Shown: positions 7,875 through 13,968 of the stretch, piece by piece | Numbering within the stretch: the stretch's first letter is position 1 | Layout of the letters: the number at the start of each line of letters is the position of its first letter | NCBI GenBank assembly: GCA_934565795.1 | Contig: CAKTIM010000037.1 | Location: 1 to 14,046, forward strand | Source: an uncultured Oscillospiraceae bacterium | GTDB taxonomy: Bacteria; Bacillota; Clostridia; Oscillospirales; Oscillospiraceae | Length of the DNA stretch: 14,046 nt | Direction of reading: 5' to 3' | The notes under the pieces: generated by a model | Told to the model about the DNA's origin: nothing | Seen by the model: only the letters and a program-made list of their open reading frames with translations | Database searches by the model: none | Program-made: the position numbers and the translations under genes

Positions 7875-7903
7875 ATCATAGCGTTGTGGGATGCGGCTGT
7901 CAA
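7875..7903 (-). promoter_or_regulatory. Sigma-A promoter of glmS
   Basis: On the minus strand, a perfect TTGACA (7903-7898), a 17-bp spacer and TATGAT (7880-7875). The start near 7868 leaves only about 26 nt of leader, too short for a glmS ribozyme. Confidence 0.87.
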
Positions 7904-7940
7904 GTATCAATTTCAATAATAGGCTTATATTTTTAAACTA

Positions 7941-7962
7941 TTTTGCCTGCGAACAGGCAAAA
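7941..7962. repeat. Inverted repeat between divergent glmS and TRIC promoters
   Basis: TTTTGCCTG (7941-7949) and CAGGCAAAA (7954-7962) form a 9-bp perfect stem with a CGAA loop. A second short inverted repeat, CCCGG (7967-7971) and CCGGG (7978-7982), lies next to it. Both lie upstream of both promoters, so they are more likely an operator or DNA-level site than a terminator. Confidence 0.5.
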
Positions 7963-7990
7963 GGCACCCGGCACAGACCGGGAAAAACGG

Positions 7991-8019
7991 TTGAGTTTTG
8001 GCTGAAATTATGGTATAAT
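7991..8019 (+). promoter_or_regulatory. Promoter of the TRIC-family gene
   Basis: TTGAGT (7991-7996), a 17-bp spacer, then TATAAT (8014-8019) with TGG directly in front (extended -10). Transcription should start near 8026, 25 nt before the ATG. Confidence 0.83.
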
Positions 8020-8050
8020 CCACTATCATTTCCCGCTGGAGGAAGCGTGT

Positions 8051-8695
8051 ATGCCCGTTACTCTTCTGACTCTGTTTGATTTTATCGGCACCGTTGCCTT
8101 CGCCATTTCCGGCGCGCTGGTGGGGGTGCACAAGAAGATGGATATTTTCGGGGTCAATGTCCTGGCCGTGACCACCGCCTGCGGTGGCGGCATGATCCGC
8201 GATTTGATTATTGGATGCATTCCGCCGCAGATGTTTCGGAACCCTGTGTTTGTCCTGGTGGCTGTGGTGGTGGCCAATGTTGTATTCCTGCTGTGCTACC
8301 TGCACCGGCACATGCCCCGGAAGCTGGCAAGGTTCTATGACGCCATGCTCTTCTGGTTTGATTCCCTGGGGCTGGCCGCTTTCACTGTGGACGGCGTCAT
8401 GGCGGGGGTTCGCGCGGGACATGGGGGCAATGCCTTTCTGATCTGTTTCCTGGGCTTTATGACCGCCGTGGGCGGCGGCGCGCTGCGGGATGTGATGGCA
8501 AACCAGATGCCGGATATCTTCCGCAAGCACATCTACGCCGTGGCAGCCATTGCCGGGGCCATTCTCATGACTGTCCTACTGCGCTGCCTGGGCAGCGAAA
8601 GCACCGCCATGATCGCGGGCTTCCTCCTGGTCCTGGTCCTTCGCAAACTGGCCGCCCGCTTCCGCTGGAATCTGCCGCGGGTGAAGGAGGAATAG
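8051..8695 (+). CDS. Trimeric intracellular cation (TRIC) channel family protein (UPF0126)
   Basis: Integral membrane protein of 214 residues, the usual size for bacterial TRIC/UPF0126 proteins (YicG/YadS-like), which form trimeric monovalent-cation channels. Six to seven hydrophobic segments are visible. The family's internal duplication is clear: the first repeat has FAISGALVGVHKKMDIFGV (17-35) and ACGGGMIRDLIIG (43-55), the second has FDSLGLAAFTVDGV (103-116) and AVGGGALRDVMANQMPDIF (139-157). The two Gly-Gly-Gly kinks are the conserved pore-helix breaks. GGAGG lies 8 nt before the ATG. It is divergent from glmS and has its own promoter. No clear terminator follows. The physiological ion is not readable from sequence. 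Confidence 0.92.
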   Translation: MPVTLLTLFDFIGTVAFAISGALVGVHKKMDIFGVNVLAVTTACGGGMIRDLIIGCIPPQMFRNPVFVLVAVVVANVVFLLCYLHRHMPRKLARFYDAMLFWFDSLGLAAFTVDGVMAGVRAGHGGNAFLICFLGFMTAVGGGALRDVMANQMPDIFRKHIYAVAAIAGAILMTVLLRCLGSESTAMIAGFLLVLVLRKLAARFRWNLPRVKEE

Positions 8696-8779
8696 GGCCC
8701 TTTTGACCGCATTTTAGCGGCTTCCATAGAACCACCTGCGTGGATTTAGCTGGAATACCCAGGAAATATGACAAAAGAC

Positions 8780-8807
8780 TTGAAATAATCCCATTATTCC
8801 GTATAAT
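8780..8807 (+). promoter_or_regulatory. Promoter of the restriction-modification operon
   Basis: TTGAAA (8780-8785), a 16-bp spacer and TATAAT (8802-8807). The start near 8814 leaves a leader of about 88 nt before the methyltransferase, unusually long for this window. Confidence 0.77.
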
Positions 8808-8811
8808 AAAG

Positions 8812-8886
8812 GTGGGGGACTGCGCTGCAGGTTGCTTCCACTGCGAAAACTGCTTGCTCCGCGCAGCTGGCGAGGCTCACTTTTTT
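8812..8886 (+). ncRNA. Structured leader or possible small transcript before the methyltransferase
   Basis: The leader holds CTGCGC (8820-8825) that can pair with GCGCAG (8861-8866), with further GC-rich pairing between them. It ends in a six-T run (8881-8886) just before the GAGGAGGG ribosome site (8887-8894). It could be an attenuator or the remains of a repeat. I could not match it to a known riboswitch. The upstream stretch 8696-8779 shows only a weak CCGC/GCGG hairpin and no gene. Confidence 0.3.
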
Positions 8887-8901
8887 GAGGAGGGCGTTTG
8901 A

Positions 8902-10074
8902 ATGTTTTCCCATATTGATTGCTTTGCAGGGCCGGGTGGAATATGCACAGGGATGCATGCGGCAGGGTTTGAGACAAAGGTTGCCATCGAATACATCAAA
9001 AGCTGCGTCGAGACCTATTCTGCGAATCACCCAGAAGTTCATATGATATTCTCTGATATTCGGAATGTTACAGCGGAGCAGATTTTGCCCTATGTCCCTG
9101 AGGGGGGCATTGATGTTGTTACGTCAGGAATGCCCTGTGAGACATTCTCGACTGCGGGTAACAAGTCCCGCTCTTTCTATGATGACCGCCAGGTGCTGTT
9201 TCGAGAGGGAATTCGGATTGCCCGGATCGCGGGGGCTAAGCTGATTTTATTTGAAAATGTCCCGGCCATTTCAACCAAGACAGTGGAAAAAGGCTCTACG
9301 AATTTGGTGCTGAACCTGCTGAAAAAGGAGCTGGAGGAAGCGGGGTATCAGAACTATATCGAGGTGATCCTGTCGGCGGACCAGTTTGGAGTACCTCAGA
9401 AGAGAAAGCGTTTTTTTATCCTGGCGGCCAAGGATCCGACCTGGAAGCTCTCGCCGCCTTGCCCTACCGGCGGCAGGGAGGTCACTGTTGGGGAGGCGTT
9501 TACGGGGCTTCCTAATGTGATTCCCAATACGGGTCAGGAGGGAACTGCTTATACAGGGCAGGAAAGCGATTTTTCCCGATTGATGAAGGATGCGGCATTT
9601 TGGAGGCGGGAGCCGAGCAGCGCGATTACATATCATAAGCCCATGAAGCATCGGGCATGTACGTTGAAACGGTTTTCCCTGCTGAACCAGGGAGAGAGCT
9701 TAAAGGATTTATTTGAACGGTATACAGGGGAGGAGAGGGAAGCGCTTCAAGCAGAGAGAATCCTTCCCAAGAAGATGTTTATCAAACGAAATTATAGGCT
9801 TGTTAGTAGTGAGCCTGCCCCAACGGTGACCAGTCACTGCCTGGATGAGTTTGTCCACCCCTATTATGATCGGGCGCTGACGGTGCGCGAGTGCGCCCGA
9901 CTTCAGTCCTTCCCGGATTCCTACGACTTTTGCGGCGGCCCGTATCTTGTGCCTCACATTGATCGGACGGTACAGGATAAATATGAGCAAATCGGTGACG
10001 CTGTCCCGCCCCTGCTTGCGTATGCTTGGGGGAGGCAGATTGCACAGATTTTGGAGGAGAATAAGGATGCCTGA
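8902..10074 (+). CDS. DNA (cytosine-5-)-methyltransferase, type II
   Basis: Transfers a methyl group from S-adenosylmethionine to C5 of cytosine in the recognition site, protecting host DNA from the partner nuclease. The 390 residues show the C5-MTase motifs in canonical order: motif I DCFAGPGG (6-13), motif IV SGMPCETFS with nucleophile Cys79 (75-83), motif VI FENVP (117-121), motif VIII QKRKRFF (166-172), motif IX RECARLQSFPDSY (329-341) and motif X IGDAVPP (364-370). The target-recognition region lies between motifs VIII and IX (about 180-320). Motif IV has PCET where PCQ is most usual. GAGGAGGG precedes the ATG. The stop overlaps the nuclease start by 8 bp. The region is less GC-rich than its neighbours by eye. 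The enzyme class is certain, and the target sequence is not known from this alone. Confidence 0.95.
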   Translation: MFSHIDCFAGPGGICTGMHAAGFETKVAIEYIKSCVETYSANHPEVHMIFSDIRNVTAEQILPYVPEGGIDVVTSGMPCETFSTAGNKSRSFYDDRQVLFREGIRIARIAGAKLILFENVPAISTKTVEKGSTNLVLNLLKKELEEAGYQNYIEVILSADQFGVPQKRKRFFILAAKDPTWKLSPPCPTGGREVTVGEAFTGLPNVIPNTGQEGTAYTGQESDFSRLMKDAAFWRREPSSAITYHKPMKHRACTLKRFSLLNQGESLKDLFERYTGEEREALQAERILPKKMFIKRNYRLVSSEPAPTVTSHCLDEFVHPYYDRALTVRECARLQSFPDSYDFCGGPYLVPHIDRTVQDKYEQIGDAVPPLLAYAWGRQIAQILEENKDA

Positions 10075-10942
10075 GTTTAAAGAGATATGCAGACAGGTGT
10101 ATGACCAAACCTATCAGGCGGAGAAAGAGCGACTGCTGCACGATGCTGGGCAAACGGAGGAGACCGCGCTCCGTGAGAGCTGCCGAAATAAGATTGAGAC
10201 GGCGGCTCAGAAAGAGGCAATCAAGTGTGCTACGATTTACGCAATGCGGCAATTCCCGGGTGAGGCACCGGCTGATATATGGAAAGCGGTATATGAGGTC
10301 CATGTCCACAGGAAGAGTGGGATCGATGATGCAGCCATTATTTCCGGCGTAATCAGTGCTGACCAGAGTTGGAAAAAATCCAGCGGCCACGCCTTTGAGG
10401 AGATGATTAAGCTCCTTGCCAATGCCGCGTTGGAGAATACGGGTGTGGAAATCGTCTTGCAGCGGGATTTGAGTGTAATGATAAAGGATGGGCAGCTGGC
10501 CAATGAACCGAGAGACATTAGCTGGCTAAAAGAACAGGTTAAGGCCAGCGTTTTCGACTTATATGCAGTGGTAATCAGAGCAGATGGCAGAAAGTTCTGC
10601 TTTGGGTGCATTCAAAGCAAGACCAGTGTCCGAGATCGGGTTACGAGAGATCGTGAACCGTCCCTTCAGGCAATGGCATCTTATTTTTGGAGCACGATTA
10701 TTGTTCTGGACGGAGACTTCCTACATTTGCCGAAGTTTACCGCAATGGTAAATGGCGGCACTAGGGAGTATCCTAACAACGGCTGGCATGGAATGTATGT
10801 GTTTTCCGATGAGCCGGCAAATGGGAGAATTTATTCTACCGATTTGAATTTCGAGCGCTTCAAGAACCACGCTCTTTATGCTGCGCAGTATTGGATGACA
10901 CAAAGACAGTGGTTTGATTCCGGCTGGATTGTGGAAGAGTAA
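10067..10942 (+). CDS. Predicted type II restriction endonuclease, BsaWI-like (CCGG group)
   Basis: Predicted cleaving partner of the methyltransferase, 291 residues, cytosolic. The N-terminal 80 residues are charged and helical. SWKKSSGHAFEEMIKLLAN (101-119) resembles the start of the nuclease core in CCGG-cutting enzymes of the BsaWI/Cfr10I type. A candidate active site is Asp164 in SVFDLYAVV, then IQSKTSVRDR (182-191) with Lys185, then Glu197 twelve residues on. This fits the rearranged PD-(D/E)XK pattern of that group, in which a Lys-Ser/Thr-x-Arg strand precedes a Glu. The start overlaps the methyltransferase stop by 8 bp and has GGAGG 9 nt upstream. An upstream in-frame start at 9947 would run inside the methyltransferase and is rejected. 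The pairing with the methyltransferase makes a nuclease role likely. The subgroup and the CCGG core are inference from motif resemblance. Confidence 0.72.
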   Translation: MPEFKEICRQVYDQTYQAEKERLLHDAGQTEETALRESCRNKIETAAQKEAIKCATIYAMRQFPGEAPADIWKAVYEVHVHRKSGIDDAAIISGVISADQSWKKSSGHAFEEMIKLLANAALENTGVEIVLQRDLSVMIKDGQLANEPRDISWLKEQVKASVFDLYAVVIRADGRKFCFGCIQSKTSVRDRVTRDREPSLQAMASYFWSTIIVLDGDFLHLPKFTAMVNGGTREYPNNGWHGMYVFSDEPANGRIYSTDLNFERFKNHALYAAQYWMTQRQWFDSGWIVEE

Positions 10943-10951
10943 TATAATTGC

Positions 10952-10988
10952 AAATGGGGTGCGTTGCAAAAGGCAAGGCACCCCATTT
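10952..10988 (+). terminator. Terminator-like hairpin after the restriction genes
   Basis: AAATGGGGTGC (10952-10962) pairs perfectly with GCACCCCATTT (10978-10988), with a smaller TTGC/GCAA helix in the loop. Only three T follow the G/C part, so the call is moderate. Confidence 0.55.
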
Positions 10989-11021
10989 AAACCATTTAGT
11001 TGGCATGTAATCAATTTCAGC

Positions 11022-11048
11022 GGGTATATTCTAAGCTATACCCATGGG
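11022..11048. repeat. Inverted repeat and palindrome in the gap before rodA's terminator
   Basis: GGGTATA (11022-11028) and TATACCC (11037-11043) form a 7-bp stem, and the second arm overlaps the palindrome CCCATGGG (11041-11048). The rest of 10989-11160 holds no supported gene, only a 33-codon minus-strand frame. Confidence 0.4.
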
Positions 11049-11160
11049 TTTATCGGTTAGTCCGAAAGAGACATTGCTGAACGCCACCGCATTGGGCAAA
11101 CAGTCCGCTGCCAAAGGCGTGAAAAGAATTCACAAAAATTTCGCCTAGCATCTTTCTCCG

Positions 11161-11202
11161 AAAAAAGCCGCTCTAAACCAGTTACTGTGGAATAGAGCGG
11201 CT
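11161..11202 (-). terminator. Rho-independent terminator of rodA
   Basis: On the minus strand, AGCCGCTCTA (11202-11193) pairs with TAGAGCGGCT (11175-11166) in a 10-bp stem, followed by a run of T (11166-11161). It begins 4 nt after the rodA stop codon. Confidence 0.85.
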
Positions 11203-11206
11203 GTAT

Positions 11207-12379
11207 TTATACGTTGTAGCCCCGGTAGGGCTGGATATATCGTTCGTGGCTGAGGGATTGTGGTCGGGCGAAGGAGCCGGATACCAGCCCCATGGTGGCG
11301 TAGATGGTGACCACGGAGGAGCCGCCGTAGCTGATCAGCGGCAGGGTCAGGCCGATAACGGGCATAACGCCGATGCACATGCCCACGTTGATCAGCACCT
11401 GGAACATCATGGCGGAGGCTGCGCCGTAGCAGATCAGGCGGCGCATATAGTCCGGGCAGCGGGAACCGACCTGGATGCACCGGGCGATGATGGCAAACTC
11501 CAGCAGGATCACGCCCAGGCAGCCGAAGAAGCCCAGCTCCTCGCCCATGGAGGAGAAGATGTAGTCCGTATGCTGGGCGAACAGGTTGCCGTCCTGGGTA
11601 CGGGTGCCGTTGAACAGGCCCTGGCCCGTCAGGCCGCCGCCGGTGAGGGATTGCAGGTTGATCTTGCTGTGGTAGCGGGCGCCGATGCCCATCTTGTCAT
11701 ACTCCGGGTTGATCAGAACCAGGATGCGTTCCTGCTGATAGGTGCCCAGGTGCGGCCATAGGATCGGTATTCCCACACCGATCCCCGCAAGGCCTGCCAG
11801 GAACCACCATAGACTGATGCCGCCTGCAAAGGCCATGCCGATGAAGATAAACACAAAGATCAGCGACACGCCGGCGTCGCCGGACAGCACCATGTTCAGG
11901 CCGACCACCAGACCCAGGTGGAACAGAATGTGCAGCACCGAGGGAATGCTTGAAATATCGTTTTGATGGGATGACATCACCGATGCCAGGATGATAATAA
12001 ACGCAATTTTGCAGATTTCAGCGGGCTGGATGCTCACGGGCACCAGCGGGATGGTCAGCCAGCTCTTGTTGCCGGTGCTGTGGTCGTCGCCAAAGGGAAT
12101 CAGAAGCAGCAGCATGATCACATTGAACGCCACCAGAACGCCCCGGTGCTCCGACATGAAGTCCACATCAATGGAGGAAACCACGGCGTACATCAGCACG
12201 CCCAGTATGGTTGCCGCCAGCTGAATGAGAATATATTTGGTGTTGCTGCCGAATTTTGCGGCGTTGGTGGCGCTGGCTACCATGATGCCGCCGTAGCCGG
12301 AGGTGACCAGACACAGGATCAGCAGAACCCAGTCGCCCTTTTTGGGGAAATCCTTCAGTTCTTCAATAAATCGACGCAA
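11207..12379 (-). CDS. rodA: Rod-shape-determining protein RodA / SEDS peptidoglycan polymerase
   Basis: Integral membrane glycosyltransferase of the SEDS family that polymerises lipid II into glycan strands, normally with a class B PBP and MreB in the elongation complex. The 390 residues have about ten hydrophobic segments and SEDS signatures: VSIQPAEICKIAFI (115-128), GDAGVSLIFVF (167-177), HTDYIFSSMGEELGF (270-284) with the conserved Asp272, and GLTLPLISYGGSS (343-355). These fit RodA rather than FtsW, but FtsW/SpoVE cannot be fully excluded. The start is TTG at 12379, supported by AAGGAGG 7 nt upstream. No ATG is in a better place. It is monocistronic with its own promoter and terminator, away from the usual mreBCD genes. 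Confidence 0.93.
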   Translation of the reverse strand: MRRFIEELKDFPKKGDWVLLILCLVTSGYGGIMVASATNAAKFGSNTKYILIQLAATILGVLMYAVVSSIDVDFMSEHRGVLVAFNVIMLLLLIPFGDDHSTGNKSWLTIPLVPVSIQPAEICKIAFIIILASVMSSHQNDISSIPSVLHILFHLGLVVGLNMVLSGDAGVSLIFVFIFIGMAFAGGISLWWFLAGLAGIGVGIPILWPHLGTYQQERILVLINPEYDKMGIGARYHSKINLQSLTGGGLTGQGLFNGTRTQDGNLFAQHTDYIFSSMGEELGFFGCLGVILLEFAIIARCIQVGSRCPDYMRRLICYGAASAMMFQVLINVGMCIGVMPVIGLTLPLISYGGSSVVTIYATMGLVSGSFARPQSLSHERYIQPYRGYNV

Positions 12380-12435
12380 AGCGTATCCTCCTTCCGAGAG
12401 CCGGAAACGGCTGTGGCCGGTAAAAAATCATTCTG

Positions 12436-12498
12436 GCAACACCGCGCAATTGTGTCTGCGAGCCGCAGCCGTCTGCTTGCCAAATTGTGCGGTGTTGC
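12436..12498 (-). promoter_or_regulatory. Long stem-loop in the rodA leader
   Basis: GCAACACCGCGCAATT (12436-12451) pairs with AATTGTGCGGTGTTGC (12483-12498), 16 pairs with one G-T pair, around a 31-nt loop that itself folds (CTGCG 12456-12460 with CGCAG 12464-12468). Read toward rodA, a six-T run follows 8 nt after the stem (12427-12422). It may be an attenuator, an mRNA-stabilising stem or a repeat. Confidence 0.55.
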
Positions 12499-12523
12499 TC
12501 TCTGATAAAATCAAATCCCGCTC

Positions 12524-12552
12524 ATCTTACCATTTTCCGGGGAAAAAGTAAA
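12524..12552 (-). promoter_or_regulatory. Promoter of rodA with a palindrome in its spacer
   Basis: On the minus strand, TTTACT (12552-12547), a 17-bp spacer and TAAGAT (12529-12524) with TGG in front (extended -10). The spacer contains the palindrome TTTTCCGGGGAAAA-type repeat at 12533-12546, a possible repressor site. The leader would be about 135 nt. Confidence 0.6.
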
Positions 12553-12586
12553 TAGACGAAACAAGAACAATCCATGAACCTTTCAG

Positions 12587-12610
12587 AAAAGGGGCTGCCG
12601 CAGCAGCCCC
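12587..12610 (-). terminator. Rho-independent terminator of the sortase gene
   Basis: On the minus strand, GGGGCTGC and GCAGCCCC (12610-12603 and 12598-12591) close a 4-nt loop and are followed by TTTT (12590-12587). It begins 14 nt after the sortase stop codon. Confidence 0.85.
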
Positions 12611-12624
12611 CCGGATGTTTGCGA

Positions 12625-13494
12625 TCAGGTAATGCGGACGGCGGCGACGACGAACCGGCCGTTGTCAATGGTGTACTCGCAGGTGGACAGGCACAGCAGC
12701 TTGTCGCCATACACGGGGGTGATGCCGGTATCGTAGAAGGCCAACTCCTTGCAGGTGGCGACGAACTGGTTAAATTCCGCCTCGTCCTTTGCGTCGGCCA
12801 TCAGGTGATAGGCAAAGCCCACATTGTCGGTGCCGGAGGTCTTGAACACGGCAAAGATCTTGTAGACGTGGGATTCCGTCAGGGTGTCGAAGAAGATCAG
12901 GGGGTTATTTTCCCAGGCGGACTTTTCGTAGTAGTTGCCCAGGTAGGCGAACATGCTGCCGTCCTTCATGTTGTGGCCGAACAGGGTGATGTTGTCGCTG
13001 GGCTCAAACACGTCGCAGATCTCGGCGGCGTAGATGCTGCCGCGGACGGAGTCCTTCTTGTCGAAATCCTTGTACAGGTAGAAGTTGGCGTTGTCCTGCG
13101 AGGTCTGCATCACCGGGTAGTTGATCTTGGAGTTCTCGATCTGGAGCCAGCCTACCATATCGGAGTTCTGGTCATGCAGCTCCTGATACCAGGGCAGAAA
13201 ATCGCTGCCGCTCTGCAATTCAGGCTTGGTGGGCACGTTTTCCGGCTCATCAATCACGTCGGGGGTGTAGTACTCGTCCTCATGGCCATAGCTGCCGGGG
13301 ACGCCGTAGGGGCTGACAGTGCCCTCCTCCGTCGCGGAGTATTCGTCCCGAGCGGAATTCACCAGCTCAGCGCGCTTGTCATCCTCGCTCTGACGCTTGG
13401 CACTGTCGGTAAAATAAGCGGCGAGATACAGACCACTGGCCGCAAAAGCAGCAACCAGAACCAGTATCAGGGCCACAAACAGTCCTTTTTTCAT
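12625..13494 (-). CDS. srtB: Class B sortase
   Basis: Membrane-anchored cysteine transpeptidase that joins sorting-signal proteins to the cell wall. The 289 residues begin MKKGLFVALI with one N-terminal membrane helix (about 4-27), then an acidic linker (about 30-100) with a Pro/Tyr-rich stretch, then the catalytic domain. Class B features are MVGWLQIENSKINYPVMQ (113-130), LFGHNMKDGSMFAYL with His174, LSTCEYT with Cys272, and Arg280 in DNGRFVV. The start at 13494 was chosen because GGAGG (13502-13506) is 7 nt upstream. The extension to 13530 lacks a site. It has its own promoter and terminator. No substrate with an LPXTG- or NPQTN-like signal is encoded in the window, so its client is unknown. 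Confidence 0.94.
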   Translation of the reverse strand: MKKGLFVALILVLVAAFAASGLYLAAYFTDSAKRQSEDDKRAELVNSARDEYSATEEGTVSPYGVPGSYGHEDEYYTPDVIDEPENVPTKPELQSGSDFLPWYQELHDQNSDMVGWLQIENSKINYPVMQTSQDNANFYLYKDFDKKDSVRGSIYAAEICDVFEPSDNITLFGHNMKDGSMFAYLGNYYEKSAWENNPLIFFDTLTESHVYKIFAVFKTSGTDNVGFAYHLMADAKDEAEFNQFVATCKELAFYDTGITPVYGDKLLCLSTCEYTIDNGRFVVAAVRIT

Positions 13495-13550
13495 GGTATA
13501 TCCTCCAAATTCTATGTCGTTCCCCATCAATGGGGGATTTTGCTTCGTCC

Positions 13551-13579
13551 ATTATAGACCAGCCCCCACCTTCTGTCAA
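13551..13579 (-). promoter_or_regulatory. Consensus sigma-A promoter of the sortase gene
   Basis: On the minus strand, TTGACA (13579-13574), exactly 17 bp, and TATAAT (13556-13551): a perfect consensus. The leader of about 50 nt carries a small hairpin, CCCCA (13522-13526) with TGGGG (13531-13535). Confidence 0.92.
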
Positions 13580-13662
13580 GCAATACATAAAAGCGCAAAC
13601 CTTGTGTTTTTCTTAAGATACGCCAGCCAGGTTCCCGCAGACATGCCTGAGAAACTTTTTCC

Positions 13663-13691
13663 TTGCAATTTGCACGTCCGTGTGATATAGT
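13663..13691 (+). promoter_or_regulatory. Promoter of tRNA-Leu
   Basis: TTGCAA (13663-13668), a 17-bp spacer and TATAGT (13686-13691). It places the start close to the tRNA 5' end at 13704, as for a single-tRNA transcript. Confidence 0.7.
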
Positions 13692-13703
13692 GACCGGGTA
13701 GAT

Positions 13704-13789
13704 GCCGGTGTGATGGAATGGTAGACGTAGTGGACTCAAAATCCACCGCTGGCGACAGCGTACCGGTTCGAGTCCGGTCACCGGCACCA
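13704..13789 (+). tRNA. tRNA-Leu (anticodon CAA)
   Basis: The acceptor arm is GCCGGTG (13704-13710) with CACCGGC (13779-13785), then discriminator A and an encoded CCA (13787-13789). The anticodon stem GTGGA/TCCAC holds the loop CTCAAAA, giving anticodon CAA (13737-13739), which reads UUG. The long variable arm (CGCTGGCGACAGCG) marks a class II tRNA, as expected for Leu. The T arm is CCGG/CCGG around TTCGAGT. At 86 nt it has normal length. Confidence 0.97.
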
Positions 13790-13792
13790 AAG

Positions 13793-13822
13793 AAAAAAGG
13801 AGGCCCTCGCGGCCTCTTTTTT
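13793..13822 (+). terminator. Rho-independent terminator of tRNA-Leu
   Basis: GAGGCC (13800-13805) pairs with GGCCTC (13811-13816) around a 5-nt loop, with A6 (13793-13798) before it and T6 (13817-13822) after it. It can work in both directions. Confidence 0.87.
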
Positions 13823-13877
13823 CGTTGGTGCCCAACGGGCAAACGCTGGATGGGCGGCGCTTGTTTGATAGATTGAG

Positions 13878-13901
13878 TCGAGTCCAGTCACCGGCCCAAA
13901 A
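13878..13901 (+). repeat. Degenerate copy of the tRNA-Leu 3' end
   Basis: TCGAGTCCAGTCACCGGC (13878-13895) repeats 13768-13785 of the tRNA with one mismatch, 110 bp downstream. A CCA-AAA-like tail follows. It could be a decayed second tRNA or the scar of an element that inserted at the tRNA 3' end. Confidence 0.7.
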
Positions 13902-13947
13902 AGAGGGAGTCCCCGAAGAAGGGCTCGCTTTGCGTTATACGGGCTTT

Positions 13948-13968
13948 GCACCGTTTTTCGGTGCTTTT
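13948..13968 (+). terminator. Rho-independent terminator downstream of the tRNA remnant
   Basis: GCACCG (13948-13953), a TTTTT loop, CGGTGC (13959-13964), then TTTT (13965-13968). With no live gene between it and the tRNA terminator, it supports the idea that a second RNA gene once ended here. I see no gene in 13969-14046. Confidence 0.7.

Noticed and set aside
7843..8050. glmS ribozyme upstream of glmS
   Set aside because: No core ribozyme sequence was found and the promoter leaves only about 26 nt of leader.
8714..9042. Two small minus-strand frames across the methyltransferase start
   Set aside because: They overlap the promoter, leader and the conserved motif I of the methyltransferase and show no domain.
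11050..11151. A 33-codon minus-strand frame with a GGAG-like site
   Set aside because: Too short, no family, and it begins inside the U-tract end of the rodA terminator.
12436..12498. T-box-like sequence (GGCAACACCGCG) on the plus strand
   Set aside because: No stem I or specifier loop upstream (the rodA start lies there) and no plus-strand gene downstream, so it cannot work as a T-box.
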